The notes: a model not told the origin generated them from the letters alone. A DNA stretch of 64,000 bases from Odontocerum albicorne (GCA_949825065.1 OX463859.1:18123220-18187219); one strand, 5' to 3'. Shown: positions 1-11,420, numbered from the stretch's first letter. Numbers and translations are program-made.

Positions 1-895
1 AGTTTTTATTTTATGTGTGGTAGGTAGTATGCCTTTGCGTACTGCTTTTTACATTTTTTGTATATGATCGATGTACACGATCATAATTGTTATGACATGT
101 TGTATTTATATTAATGCGAATTCAAAATTCTAATTTGAGTTTTACTCTTGTTACCTATTTTAATGGTCGATAAAAGACAATATATTGTAATAAAAATAAA
201 TAGTTTTATTATCGGTAACACGTACGTGCGACCCGTGGCAACTTTTTGTAGGCTCGTTGTGGCTCAGAGAACCTAAAAGGGTGGACACCCATGACCTAAA
301 GGTAGAATTAAGGGACGTGATGCATATAAAGAATGGATGTAACTAGAAATTTAAAGGTATCATTCGACCCCTCGAAAACTAAGTGGAAAATATTATATCT
401 ATCATTGCCTAAGTTATTCAGTGGATGTTAAACATTTCTTACCCTGAATCAAAAAGGTAATTTTACCGTGGAAATAAAATAAAATAACGTACATCGAAAC
501 GAGATACCGTAATAGTTGTTTTATTTAATAAAAAATGTTATACTATTTAACTAACGTCTATCAATTCACATAAGAAAATGTACATTTATATAGTTACTTT
601 TTTTATCTCAACTACTCGTATATAAAAAAAAAATCTTAACAATTCAACGCCGTAGACAGCAAAAAGTCCGTATGTTTTTGGCTTCTTTAATACTTTATGA
701 CAATTTCTTTGAAATGTTGAAACCTTTGTAGGGTAAATCATCTTGACTTTTGTCATTTCGGTTTTTAGAAAAACTAAAATCATCGCGACTGGTCGTCGAA
801 TAATTATATGCATCACACATTTTCGAATATATTATATAACTATTACTTTGATAATACATTAGTATGTAAATTAAAACTATAGACAAACATGTATC
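1..895. other. AT-rich stretch without recognised feature
   Basis: Very AT-rich DNA. Short open frames of 63-76 codons occur on the minus strand but have low-complexity composition and no recognisable motif. I see no gene, RNA or clear repeat here. Confidence 0.5.
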
Positions 896-1690
896 ATATT
901 GCCATCACCACGTTATAGTGGTACAGAAATGATTGCTATCACCACGTCTTTTTTATGATAACATAAGGGTTGCCTTCACCACATATTTCTGATGGTTACA
1001 TAAGGATGCCATCACTATATCTTTCTGATGGTACCGTAAGGGTTGCCGTCGCCACGTTTTTTTTTATACCGTAAGGATTACCATCGCCATGTCTTTCTGA
1101 TGGTACCATAAAGATTTCAATCGCCACCACCACACCTTTCTGAAGGATTGCCATCACCATATATATTTCTGATGGTACTATAAGGATTACCATATCTATA
1201 TACTCGTATTTCTGATTATACTCGTACTATAAAGATTGCCATCACCACGTCATTCATATGGGACCATAAAAATTGTCATCACCACGCCGTCCTGGTGATA
1301 CCACAAGAATTGCCATTACCACGCCTTTCAGATGGTTCCATAAGGATTACCATCACCACGCTTTTCTATAGTCCGGAAATTCTAGGATGAGTCCTGTGAC
1401 AGCTCACAAATTTGCCCCAACACAACATTATAACGATGTTCAGTAATTTTAATTATTTTATCAACTTTAATATGCCTCAATTCTAATAAATAGCATGTTA
1501 TTTAGGTAAATACATTACATAAGGTTGTATTGGGGCAAATTTGTGAGCAGTCACAGGACTCATCCTAGAATTTCCGAACTATAATGATTCAGTAAAGATT
1601 GCCATCACCACGTATTTCTGATGGTATCAGAAGACTTGCCATTATCACGTTTTTCTCTTGGTAACGTATTACCATTACCACGGCTTTCGG
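896..1690. repeat. ~37-bp minisatellite, split by a MITE
   Basis: About 15 degenerate copies of a ~37-bp unit. The recurring core is GCCATCACCACG, followed by CTTTCTGATGGTACCATAAGG. Units differ by substitutions and small length changes, so the array is old. It is interrupted at 1367-1583 by an inverted-repeat element; the phase resumes afterwards (1597-1690). Short open frames inside the array are by-products of the repeat. Confidence 0.9.
1367..1583. mobile_element. 217-bp MITE with 60-bp inverted arms
   Basis: The two ends are inverted copies of about 60 bp, differing at about 3 positions, starting TATAGT and ending ACTATA. The loop between them is ~97 bp and AT-rich. The element sits inside the minisatellite. 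TA at both edges fits a TA target duplication as in the Tc1/mariner superfamily, but no transposase is present, so the parent family is an inference. Confidence 0.85.
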
Positions 1691-2160
1691 GCAATGCTTT
1701 CCCAAATTATTCTAACAGGATGGACCTATGACCATATAGTCAGTTGCTTTACCTTGACACGTCCTATCTTTACTCGGCATAACCCCGACCGACCATGATG
1801 ACTCAGTATTACCGTAGCGAATAAGGTCGACCTGCAATAGTGCATGCATCGGTCTCGACTACCGTTACACTTTACATGCAACCAGACCACTACTACGTGC
1901 CGAGAATTGACCACGGGCCTCTTACCGGAGACTTGGATCCGCTTTTTAATTACATTCTCTACTGATATAATTATTTTTGCGGGGAAATTCGGCCAAGCAA
2001 TCGAGTCATGCAACATTTAGTGCACTGTGTCGACGATTATTTGCATTTTTTTGCTATATGTAAAAGACTTTTATAGCCAAAAAAAACATTTAACATATTC
2101 ACATAATTAGCGAAGTCGGAACAATAAATAAACCTTCAATAAGACAATAAATTTTATTAA
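1691..2160. other. Unassigned, slightly GC-richer stretch
   Basis: Non-repetitive within the window. A 96-codon open frame runs on the minus strand (1726-2016), but its start, composition and lack of motifs give no reason to call a gene. Confidence 0.35.
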
Positions 2161-2164
2161 CTGA

Positions 2165-2412
2165 ATTAATTGTAATTTGTTTAGTCTAACACTGTTTATT
2201 CCAATTTATATAATGGCATAACCTTACCGGTTTTAAGGTTTTCACCTCATAATCAGAGGAGCACAAACAATACTAGTTTGTGATTCCCTGATGATGAAGT
2301 GAAAACCTTGAAATCGGCAGGGTTATACAGTTATGTATAAAGTAGAACAAGCAGTGTTGAACTAAACAAAATACAATGTCTTTAAACCTCCACAATGTTA
2401 ATGCCTTAATTA
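2165..2412. mobile_element. Palindromic MITE, full copy
   Basis: Two long inverted arms meet near 2272. Each carries the core ACCGGTTTTAAGG or its complement, a CCTCATAATCAG block, and an outer TTTGTTTAGT / ACACTGTTTATT block. Related copies lie at 16,142-16,262, 51,163-51,274 and 62,360-62,602. No coding capacity. Transcribed, it would fold into a ~110-bp hairpin. Confidence 0.8.
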
Positions 2413-2486
2413 TAAATAGTAATTTAATTGTTTTGATTGCTTATTTATAGTAATTTATTAATTTTCTGTTTTTTATCTACAATGTA

Positions 2487-2650
2487 CAAGGGTGTGGTCT
2501 GAAAAACATTGACGTCCTCGCGGCCGGTTTTGTCCTATATTGATGCGGGTGTATCTCGACCGGAGGTATGTTATGAGATGAACCCATAACCTCAAAACCA
2601 TTGACCTCAAAACATTATAAAATATAGTCTGTTTATATTGCAACAGAAAT
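2487..2650 (+). mobile_element. LTR-retrotransposon 3' fragment
   Basis: Matches, with divergence, the reverse complement of the insertion at 20,733-20,958. Shared features are the block GGTCTGAAAAACATTG, a purine-rich stretch around GACCGGAGGTATG, and TGTTATGAGA just after it. A purine tract followed by TG resembles a polypurine tract joined to the start of a 3' LTR. This is a decayed fragment; the LTR reading is an inference from the two copies. Confidence 0.45.
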
Positions 2651-2651
2651 A

Positions 2652-2686
2652 CCCATCAAAATATTTCACCCATCAAAATATTTCAT
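2652..2686. repeat. Short tandem duplication
   Basis: Two adjacent copies of an ~18-bp unit containing CCCATCAAAATATTTCA. Confidence 0.7.
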
Positions 2687-2694
2687 TCCACAAT

Positions 2695-2960
2695 GTTACT
2701 GAAGGCGTGAAAAGACGACGCCCAAAAGGAAGAATACCAACACGTTGAACTGACCAAGTGAGAGACGCAACTGAACTACTCATAACAACTGCCCTTCAAA
2801 CCGTGGAGTGCAGGGATGGATGGAGAGGAGTCGTCGGAGACCATCATGGGAGTCGCGATACTCACTCACGAGCTACACGACAGGATGTTGTGTGGGTTCG
2901 AATCCCGAATTATCTTAGAGCGCTTTTAAGGTATCTAAACGTCGCTATATGAATTGCCCT
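2695..2960 (+). mobile_element. LINE-C C-terminal end with 3' UTR
   Basis: Reading the plus strand gives a decayed peptide with GRIPTR, TDQVRDAT and GWRGVV, the usual C-terminal block of RTE-like ORF2 proteins (basic stretch, W-T-D-Q, then D-R-x-G-W-R). It is followed by a 3' region with GGTTCGAATCCCGA and a degenerate copy of the LINE-E/SINE-D tail. 5'-truncated and broken. Confidence 0.6.
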
Positions 2961-2999
2961 TTTCTTGTTATTATAACATATTTCTCGAATATACTGTGT

Positions 3000-3211
3000 G
3001 GTATTACACTTTCGTTGTGTAAAGTTACAACCTGGCGGACTTATTGCAATGTAGCAACATCTTATGTCCAATCAGAAATATGTCACACATGCCTTAAGTG
3101 AAATCCAGACTAGAATCGTTATTAAAAACAATCTATGTTCCAACGAGAATCAAACCAGCAAGCTCCGCATTCGGAGTCAGGCATCTTATCAAGTAGACCA
3201 CGGAAGTCGTC
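3000..3211 (-). mobile_element. SINE-A copy
   Basis: tRNA-derived SINE in reverse orientation, about full length. The degraded head (box A side near 3200, box B side near 3150) is followed by the AAATCCAGACT block and the tail TACAACCTGGCGGACTTATT. Diverged from the consensus. Confidence 0.8.
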
Positions 3212-3214
3212 GAT

Positions 3215-3865
3215 AGACGTAGCTAATTTTTCATTCCAAACGTGTTGAATGTACTATATTATGAAATTTACTAATTAAGCGCATTTTTACAGCCATTGTT
3301 AAACCAAATTGTTTGAAAGTTTTTTAAAAGATGGAACAAAAATAAAATGCTCATAAATGTCATTTGTCTCTCTGTTTTGTACTGAAATATGATACCCTTG
3401 ATCATGCCGCTGATGAAATGGTAAAAAAGGACCCACTGGAGTAAGATACACAGACAGCACACAGAGCAATGAGTAGCCAATCTAAATTATAGTCTCTCAG
3501 ATTGGATATATATATATATATAGTTAGATACACAGACTTAGTACTTGTTCATTAGTCTGATGCTTGGTTCCAGGAATAAAGTGTGTTTTGAGAGAGCATG
3601 TGCTAGAATATAATGTATTTGCTTCAATTGATTTAATTTATTAAGTTAGATCAATGCATATGATTCATGTATCGATTTGAAATCCGTAACGGAAATGATA
3701 ATTTCATTGTATTTAAGCGCAACTAAAAGTGGTTATTAATTGATAATTGACGTTCAGCAATCCGTGTACGGCAGAAGTTCGCGATTTTTTTCTATTTGTA
3801 CCTTTTTCTCCCGATTTTTTTAACCTTTATGGAGAATAATATATTATGAGGAGTGCACTTGAAGA
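3215..3865. other. Stretch without recognised feature
   Basis: AT-rich, with a short TA microsatellite at 3509-3522. No motif-bearing frame seen. Confidence 0.4.
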
Positions 3866-3869
3866 CTAG

Positions 3870-4075
3870 GACCCCGGGATTGCTTTTGGTGGAAGTAAGC
3901 TCTCGGATCTGATATATGCAGATGACACGAAGTTAATTACCAGATCAGAAAAATAAATGGCAACGCTCCTAAAAAAGGTGGAACACGAGAACAAGCTCCT
4001 GAATCTGGAAATCAATAAGTCAAAAATTAAGCTAATGATAATAGACCGCAGTAACAAACTGCCACCAAATTATAT
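3870..4075 (+). mobile_element. LINE-C reverse transcriptase fragment
   Basis: The plus frame reads PGIAFGGSKLSDLIYADDTK, then LLNLEINKSKIK further on. The YADD box is the catalytic motif of reverse transcriptases, and the downstream N-K-S-K block is typical of RTE-like non-LTR elements. An in-frame stop follows the YADD region, and both sides are truncated, so it is dead. Confidence 0.75.
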
Positions 4076-4121
4076 GAATCATGGTCTAGAAGTGGTTTAA
4101 AAAAAAATATATATATAAAAT

Positions 4122-4320
4122 CTCGGTGTGCTACGATCGTTTCACTTCGGCGTGTCATCGGATCCAGTATAGTATATCGTTTTGGCTGGTAAGTTTGCTG
4201 GCGTGCAACAACTCACTTAAAAAACAAAATTTCACGGCACAGCTTCCTTTTCCAACTGAATTGACGTTAGAATTGTGAGGGTATCCTCGACTACGAGGCC
4301 CAGCAACGACAACGATAGTC
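4122..4320 (+). mobile_element. SINE-C copy, 5'-truncated
   Basis: Tail two-thirds of the SINE-C family. It contains TCACTTCGGCGTGTCATCGG, GTGCAACAACTCACTTAAAA and CTCGACTACGAGGCCCAGCA. The tRNA-like head is missing. Confidence 0.85.
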
Positions 4321-4365
4321 AATTTTTCATTATATAGGTACATTTACCTTCTATTACAGAACTGT

Positions 4366-4503
4366 ATTACATAATTCAGAATAAATGTGAACTTGAGGTA
4401 TTAAGTGAGATGAATAAAGGCACTCTGAGATTGTTTGGGTATATAACATGTTAGAACGAATTAATGAAGAAAGACTAAGATGCTGTGCAAATGCGAGTGG
4501 ATG
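4366..4503 (+). mobile_element. LINE-A fragment
   Basis: Matches the ORF2 C-terminal region of LINE-A (residues corresponding to RWFGHVERMNEERL), badly decayed. Ends abruptly before the arginine-rich GRPRK block. Confidence 0.65.
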
Positions 4504-5026
4504 GCGTGGTAAAACTTAATTTTAAGAATACTTATTGTTAATAATATAAACAGATAGTTGGCAAACACTCCTGCAGCATTGTAAAGTATTACTGAAGAGC
4601 CGGACTCTTGCGTCGGGGAGTCACAGGCGACAAATTAGTTGGTTATTCTGAGTGGCGTACTTGAGAGACAACTCGGCACGCTTGATCGAACACGTTGATT
4701 GGACACTATTCTCGGGTATACACTCCAAAGAAAATGGTTACCATAAAGCTATCACTATAGAACTAAGGTGGATGAAGATTATCCAAAGCATGTTATTTCT
4801 TTATTATAAAAATAATGAACGAGTATATGACTGAATTCTCGTGAAGCATCATATTCCCCAATCAATGGAAAATTTAACAATATGTAAAATAAAATAATCT
4901 TCTTAAGGCAGCAGATTAAACTAGACTGGCTTGGAACTTTGATTTCTTTGCAATCGGATCTTTGGGTTAGATCTGTCAAGACTGTGTGTTTGCTGAAGTG
5001 CAATAAATATATAATACATACACACC

Positions 5027-5405
5027 ATCACGCCATTTCCTTGTTGGGATAGGCAGAGAGGACAGGCCGCCAACCTTTTCTATCTCAACATACATATTTA
5101 GCCTCTTCTACATACATACACCTCAGACAACTTCTACGATTTCTCTGACTTTTTACGTTCCCTTCTTTCAAAATATAATTCACTTGATCCAACTATACTT
5201 TCCTTGTTCTTCCTCTTCTACTCATATTTTCAGTATATATTTGTCTCGTTGATCTTTCTTTATTCATTCATTCTACGTGCTCAAATCATCTCACAGTGCT
5301 CTTCTTCATCTTACTCGACACATCAGCCTTAAGTTCACATTCATCCTTTATCACTACATTCCGTATTATGTCATAAATTGTTACCCCTTGTATTATTCTT
5401 GACGT
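5027..5405 (-). mobile_element. LINE-A 3' end, minus copy
   Basis: Reverse-oriented 3' end of LINE-A. Its 3' terminus is at the left, with the complement of GCCTACCCCGACAGGGAAAT and ATGGTATGTATG. It extends about 380 bp into the ORF2 C-terminus and is frameshifted. 5'-truncation is normal for this family. Confidence 0.8.
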
Positions 5406-5495
5406 TGTATCGAGATAGGAAAGTCGCTCGGTCCTGTCTGCCTACCCCGACAAGGAAATGGCGCGATAGTATATATGTATGTCTACGTGTATGTA
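5406..5495 (+). mobile_element. LINE-A 3' tail, plus copy
   Basis: Begins CGAGATAGGAAAGT and carries CTGCCTACCCCGACAAGG, then a TATGTATG terminus. It abuts the minus copy at its left in head-to-head order, giving a local inverted arrangement. Confidence 0.75.
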
Positions 5496-6185
5496 TTCGC
5501 AGTTCACGCATTTCTACAGCTATTATTCAGCTCTCTTTAGTCATTTTGCACATTCAAGGTTTTCTCCCATACATAAAAAAATTGAAAAATAATTAATACA
5601 ATTTCAATATTTATAATTAAACATTAACGAATTATTTTCTCATATTTCATGAAATAAAAATTTGAGGGTGAGGCTTTTTCAACTGTGAATCAACTCAGCC
5701 AAAATTGCCAGCATCAAATATCAAGGATGCTGCCTGCTGCTTTGAACATTCTTCTCAACCTGCCAGGCTGAATTATAGACAACCTAATGCATGGCTCTTT
5801 GCAGTCATCAAGCCGAGATACAATGAATGCGCTAACCAGAGTCATGATTGACTGTCAATTACTCCTTATTGTATAAAACTTACGAGTACTATAACAAAAG
5901 CATTCACTAAAAAAAACATTTTGGTTCAACGACACGCTGACATTTAATTATTAACTCGTTCATTCATAACCATGGCACTCGACAACATTTTGTTAGTTTT
6001 ATTTGAAATATTTTTTTCATTTCTCTGTCACGTCTGTGTCTCGCTTCCATAAATTCCACAATAACGCCCATAAAGAGTAATAAGGCACAATAAACCTCGT
6101 TCAATTACTTCCAAATCAGGCATAGCAATGCTGCATTACTGGTGCACTAAAATGGCATTCATTACCTTGAAACTGCATTTGATCC
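5496..6185. other. Stretch without recognised feature
   Basis: AT-rich DNA. No repeat shared with the rest of the window and no motif-bearing frame noticed. Confidence 0.4.
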
Positions 6186-6390
6186 GACCTCCGTAGCCTT
6201 GTTGGTACGACGGCTGTCTTCAAACCAGGGGTTGTGGGTTTCATTACCATTGGCGTTCAGATTTTTTTAAAATGATTTCAGTCTAGTTTTCACTTGTTTA
6301 AACACCTTTGTGGTTGGTTAGAAGAGATTACTACATGACAATAAAACTGCGAGGTCGTACTGTATTCAACGAAAGTGTAATACGATACCA
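6186..6390 (+). mobile_element. SINE-A copy
   Basis: Near full length. The head has GTAGCCTTGTTGG as a degraded box A, and box B is decayed (GTGGGTTTCATTACC). The middle ATTTCAGTCTAGTTTTCACTT and the tail GGTTGGTTAGAAGAGATTA are clear. Confidence 0.85.
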
Positions 6391-7040
6391 CTCTAATAAA
6401 CATCGTTTTTTTTTAAATAGTAAAACAGTTTAAATTGGGCTGAAATACATTTATATAAAAATTGCCTCATGGTTTTGGTTAACCAGCCGTCGTAATAATA
6501 ATATTGTAATAATCTATCTCGAAATTGGCATAATTTCACTATTGTATTATATCTTTAACTGTCCCGCCACCTCCTCTTATCACGCCGAAAATATTTAGCG
6601 CCTTTCCAATCACGACCTTGTGCTTCAGTCAAGCACATATGTATTGTTTATTGACTTTTTGACTTCCCCGGTCTACTTTTTTCAGATCCTCCTTTACTGT
6701 CCATGCAGTAAACTTTGGAACGAATTACTAACTAATATTAACTCGCTCCGACATTGGCATATTTTTAGAATTGATTGAAAAACTCTTCATTCAATTTAAA
6801 ACGAGAACGTTAGAAAATAACACGGTTTAAAAAAAAGGCGCAAAGCTTAATATAAAAATATAACACAGCGATAGTTCTGCCACGTAAAAAGAAGAGATGA
6901 TGGTTTCTTCATTCAAAAGAATGGATGATGCTTCCATCATTAATCTTTATTAACAAATATAATTTATACGTGTAGTAAAGATACGAGAATCATAATCTGA
7001 AATAGGGAAGAATGAAAAGCCTTTATAAGACGAGGTGGAC
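6391..7040. other. Stretch without recognised feature
   Basis: AT-rich. Nothing supportable seen. Confidence 0.4.
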
Positions 7041-7043
7041 ATG

Positions 7044-7140
7044 ACATAAGAAAAATATGTGTGCTAGGATAGAATGGAAGATATGTTCTCTCTGCCTTCC
7101 CTAATAGGGGCATGACGTGGTGATGATGATAATGGTGTCG
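7044..7140 (+). mobile_element. LINE-A 3' tail
   Basis: Short 3' terminal piece: TAGGATAGAATGGAAGATAT, then a diverged version of the CTCTCTGCCTACCCC block, then GATGATGATAATGGTG. Low identity. Confidence 0.5.
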
Positions 7141-7144
7141 ATAC

Positions 7145-7763
7145 CCTGAAGTGTCTACCTTTTTGACGGAACTATACGTCATCTCTCCTGTTTCTATCTT
7201 CGAAATATTCGGCTAGATATCATTATATTCGAAGCAGTGCTAAAATAAAGGTTAAAAGAAATTAAAAACTCATATTTTTTAATTTATTCTGACTATAAAG
7301 ATAACTGGAATCTTCACGTTTTGTGTGCTTAATGTGCGTTTATTTAAACTTTTTATCATCCCTGGTGACACTGGTATGTAAAATTGTGCTCTACGTACTA
7401 GTACAATATATAACTGAAAATCACTTTGTATTGGTCTTGAACCTTATTGTCCAACTTAATACAGGTCGTGCTAACTAGTGATTGGGTCATGAACATTTAT
7501 ACTGTGTATTTTTTGTGATGAACGGGTGCTTTCTTGTGAAAAACTTGTTTATGGTTGATAAATCATAGTATTTATTTGAAGTGTAAATAAATATTTTACA
7601 GCAGTGTTGCAAATAGCGCTAAATCCAACTCTGCGAGGAAGGTACTGCACCTCGCTTTTCCGGTTTTTTTATAGCAATGTCACTATCGGAGTACAACACG
7701 CCAACGCACTTTGGAGCATTTATGCAATCGTTGCATTTACTAACTTTCCCGAAGAAAGCAATA
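7145..7763. other. Stretch without recognised feature
   Basis: AT-rich left flank of the hAT element. No gene recognised. Confidence 0.35.
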
Positions 7764-10512
7764 CCTTATGCCAGGGATGGCGAACCTATGGCACGCGTGC
7801 CACAGGTGGCACGCGAGACGATTTTGCGTGGCACGCGAATGAGGAGAAAAAATAAAAGTGTATAAGAAAAAATAAAAAAAGTTATAGAAATAGTATTAAA
7901 AAAATATTTAAATAGCGACGTGTATTTTCTTCTTTCATAAATAATTTCAGAAACGAAGGATATGACGACATTCATGCATAAATAAATCGCATTGTTTAAT
8001 GCTTCCCGCGCGGTGCTAGTCCCTTGAGGTGTATTTTTTTTTTGTAATGTACTTCGCTCCCGGCACGAGGCGTTCCGAAGTGTTTGATTTATCCACGACA
8101 TACGTCGCACTGCGCGCTCTCGATGCGCATTAGATCATCAGCTCTCCTGTGGTTTAGGAGTATAATTGCTACTCTTGTGGATGAATATGATTTATCGACA
8201 ATTTGAATTCGACGATTTGATGTTTCAGTGACAGAATAACTCTTTACCTGATCGGAGCAGTTTTGTTATCAATTTGTGCTATAAAAACAAACTAATTAAT
8301 ACAGAAACAAACTGTTATATTGGCACCCACAAAGATGGCTGTACCATATAAGAAACAAAAACTTGGTGAAGCCAGCAGTAAAAATTCTGGCAGACAATTT
8401 CAAAATTGGTGGACTGAAATGCACGGTGTAATTGAAAGAAGTGACAAAGCAATATGTGTTATATGTTCTGTGTCAGTGGTATCTAGAACATCATCTGTAA
8501 AAAGACACTATGAAACAATTCATAAGGAACTTCTTGGCAAAAGCAGAGATGAACAAAAAGAATATATTTTAAGAGCAATCAAAAACAAAAATCTACAATC
8601 GAGTGCTTTAAATAAGTTTGTTAATAGTAATTCCAATTATGTTGCTGCTAGCTTTGAAATAGCCAAAATAATTGCCAAAAATGAAAAACCATTCAGCGAT
8701 GGAGACTACATCAAGAATGCATTTTTAGAATGCGCACCATTTTTTTTTGAGGATTTTGGAAATAAAGAAAAAATATTCGAACGAATAAAAGAATTGCCTA
8801 TCGCTCGAAATACAATAAAAGACAGAATCTTGAAGATGGGTAAAAATGTAACATATCAACAAAAAACAGATATAAAAATATGTGATTGGATTTCTATTTG
8901 TCTTGATGAAAGCACTGATGCCACTCTCTCGGCTCGATTAGCTATTTTTGTTCGATATTTTGTTGGCAATAAAATAATGGAAGAATAAATAAGTTTGGTA
9001 TCTTTACCAGAAACTACTAAAGGCACAGATGTTTGCAAAGCAGTTGTAGAGGCTCTTTCTAGAGCAGAAATAAATTTGTCGAAAATCGTTTCAGTAATTA
9101 CAGATGGTGCACCCAGTATGATTGGCCAAACAGCAGGATTCGTCAATTTATTTACAAAGTTTGTTGGCCATCCACTGTTAGCATTTCATTGTATAATACA
9201 CCAGGAAGCGCTGTGTGCAAAGGATGGTCTTAAATCTTTTGAAGATGTGATGAAACTTGTGACTAAGATAGTCAATTATATTGCTGCGCATCCTTTATGC
9301 AAAAGAAAATTTGAATCATTATTAAATGAGGTCAATTCGATGTATAATGGATTAACGATGTATAATAACGTTCGTTGGCTTAGTCGCGGCAAAGTACTTC
9401 AGCGTTTCGTCGAGTGCTTTGATGAAATTTATATGTTTTTAAGTAACCAGAAAATAATTCAGTATGAAGAATTATCAGATGTTGAGTGGATTTCGAGATT
9501 GATGTTCTTTACTGATTTTTGCTCCCATTTGAATGATCTAAATATAAAATTACAAGGCCGTGGCAAAATAATTACTGTTATGTTTGATAATATAAAAGCA
9601 TTTGAAGCTAAGTTACAAATATTTAAGCGTGATATAATGACCAGAAATTTTAAGTACTTTCCCAACCTAAAAAAATACATGATGGATCTGGAAATCCATG
9701 AAAAGCCAGACGTAGGAAAATTAATAGAATCATTTGAAAATGCTTTAGACGCAACAATAGAACAATTTTCAAGAAGGTTTGTTCAGTTTCGACAACTTGA
9801 AGAAACTACAAAATTTATTACCCATCCAGACACATATAAGTATCAACAATTAAACTTAACAATGTTTGAATACATGGAATTAGATGATTTTGAAATGGAA
9901 TTGGTAGATTTTCAGTCGAGTTCGATATGGACACAAAAATTTAAAGACTTAAGAATTGTTTTGGAAGAGATCGATTCGTTGGACCAGTCCAGAGGAATGC
10001 CGAAAATGAAGTACTTACAACTTGGCAATCCATCCCGGAAACTTTTTCTTGTCTTAAAAAAATAGCAATGGGCATATTAACAATTTTTTCGTCGACGTAT
10101 TCCTGTGAATCATTATTTTCTTCAATGAACTTTATTAAATCAGACATAAGAAGTAGACTTACAGACGAAAGTACTACTGCTTGTATTTTATTAAAAGCTA
10201 CCAGCTATGAACCCGATATCAAATATTTGCATGGCATCTAGCATCCAACAACAAAAATCTCACTAATAAGTTTTGAGGTTCACAATTTTTTTCAAGTCTA
10301 TTTTTTTATTTATTTCTCTTAGTTCGCCATTAATAAGTACTTAATTATTTTCCTCGGTGTATTAGTTTTTGTTTTTATTAAAAATCTGAAGTTACACAAA
10401 CATTTGATGCATTTTTATTTCCATGGCATGTGGCACGCGACATATTATTTTATTAAAAAAAAAAATTTTTTGGCACTCAGTCTCAAAAAGGTTCGCCATC
10501 CCTGCCTTATGC
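7764..10512 (+). mobile_element. hAT transposon, 2,733 bp, with 8-bp target duplication
   Basis: The element spans 7772-10504 and is flanked by a perfect 8-bp direct repeat CCTTATGC (7764-7771 and 10505-10512). Its ends are inverted repeats: CAGGGATGGCGAACC at the left and GGTTCGCCATCCCTG at the right, 15 bp perfect, followed by looser subterminal matches rich in GGCACGCG. An 8-bp duplication and CAGGG ends are diagnostic of the hAT superfamily. It encodes a BED-finger transposase in the ZBED5/SCAND3-like group that is broken at two places. It is the best-preserved element in the window and so probably young. Confidence 0.95.
8335..10241 (+). pseudogene. hAT transposase, ZBED5/SCAND3-like, one stop and one frameshift
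   Basis: DNA-cutting enzyme that would mobilise the surrounding hAT element in the nucleus. The first ATG is at 8335 (MAVPYKKQK); the frame is open upstream only to a TTG. A BED-type zinc finger has Cys41, Cys44, His58 and His63 counted from this ATG. The first catalytic Asp region is ISICLDESTDA and the second is VITDGAPSMIG. A TAA at 8986-8988 interrupts the frame between IMEE and SLVSLPET, and the same frame continues to 10,065. Near 10,000 a frameshift moves the conserved C-terminal dimerisation block (STYSCESLFSSMNFIKSDIR) into another frame, which ends at 10,241. Only two lesions in ~640 codons indicate recent inactivation. Family assignment is firm; activity is excluded as read. Confidence 0.9.
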
Positions 10513-11290
10513 AATCTCTTGGTGCAATTCAATATTCGCGCTTTTGAATTTTCTCATGTCTTATCGCGTCTTCGAGATTGATGATCGTAATATCTCTGTA
10601 ATAATAATTTCAAATACCATATGGCTTCATCCTCTTTTACCTTCTGAGAAAGAATGCCTTTTTCTCAATATATTCTCAATCTTCTACGTTTTATTTTTTT
10701 TCTTAATATTCCTCAGCGTCGTTTTTAAACGTGGCGTAAATAATTGAACGTTTATTTACAATAAAAAAAACTTTCCAAGGCCGTTCTCTACGACGCCTTC
10801 TATCACATTTACACTTTATATTTGTTTTATTAGTCTTAAATATTAATTATTCTGTTAAATATATATAAATAGATAATAATTTCACAGTCCACAGTTTAAG
10901 AATAACTGTTTAATTCATCGTCATATAATTATTTTTGTTAATTTCATTAGGGAATTAAGAGCGCATTTATAATGATTTCTTCACACGGAATTTTCCATCT
11001 CGCGGTCGTCTCCCCATTCTCAGGACCCACCATCTGTTATTCATTTCCTGTGTATGTGTGTCTGTATTATGTCCATGTATTATTACTGTGTTTCCTGTGT
11101 GCGATGAATGTGTCAACTAAACTGATTGTGTATGCACTTATTTTAACCACAATAAATAATTTTATGAATCATAAAAGAAGCCAGCAAAAGTTGGTTAAGA
11201 CTCGAGTAAAACAATAAGCATTGTCCGTGTACCTAAAATTTAGATGCATTTCAGAGTATCTTACTATTTAGACTAGGGCTTTCCCTTTTA
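10513..11290. other. Stretch without recognised gene
   Basis: Right flank of the hAT element, AT-rich. An 81-codon frame (10,972-11,217) has no motif. A T/C-rich tract ending CAG near 11,020 resembles a splice acceptor, but no open exon with a donor follows convincingly. Confidence 0.35.
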
Positions 11291-11291
11291 A

Positions 11292-11332
11292 CGCGAGCAT
11301 CCTCAGAATGATTCATTTTGAGGATGCTCGCG
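11292..11332. repeat. 41-bp near-perfect palindrome
   Basis: CGCGAGCATCCTCA is matched by TGAGGATGCTCGCG, with AATGATTCATT between. Only one arm position fails to match. It is GC-rich inside AT-rich DNA and can extrude as a cruciform or fold as RNA. Confidence 0.85.
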
Positions 11333-11364
11333 CGAATAATAATAATAAAATAACTATTTACGAG

Positions 11365-11420
11365 TATATAGCGCCATTTAGAGAGCTGACTCTCATCAAG
11401 GGCGCTCTAACTCGGAAGTC
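11365..11420 (-). mobile_element. LINE-E/SINE-D tail fragment
   Basis: Reverse complement of the tail GAGCGCCCTTGAGGAGAG...CTCTCTAAACGGCGC. The head is absent, so LINE or SINE origin cannot be told. Confidence 0.75.

Noticed and set aside
1726..2016. 96-codon minus ORF
   Set aside because: Unusual composition and no recognisable domain or context.
7602..7641. 40-nt segment bounded by TTTTACAG and GTACTG
   Set aside because: Too short to judge and the translation gives no support.
11018..11060. Strong-looking acceptor CCCCATTCTCAG
   Set aside because: No open exon with a credible donor follows.
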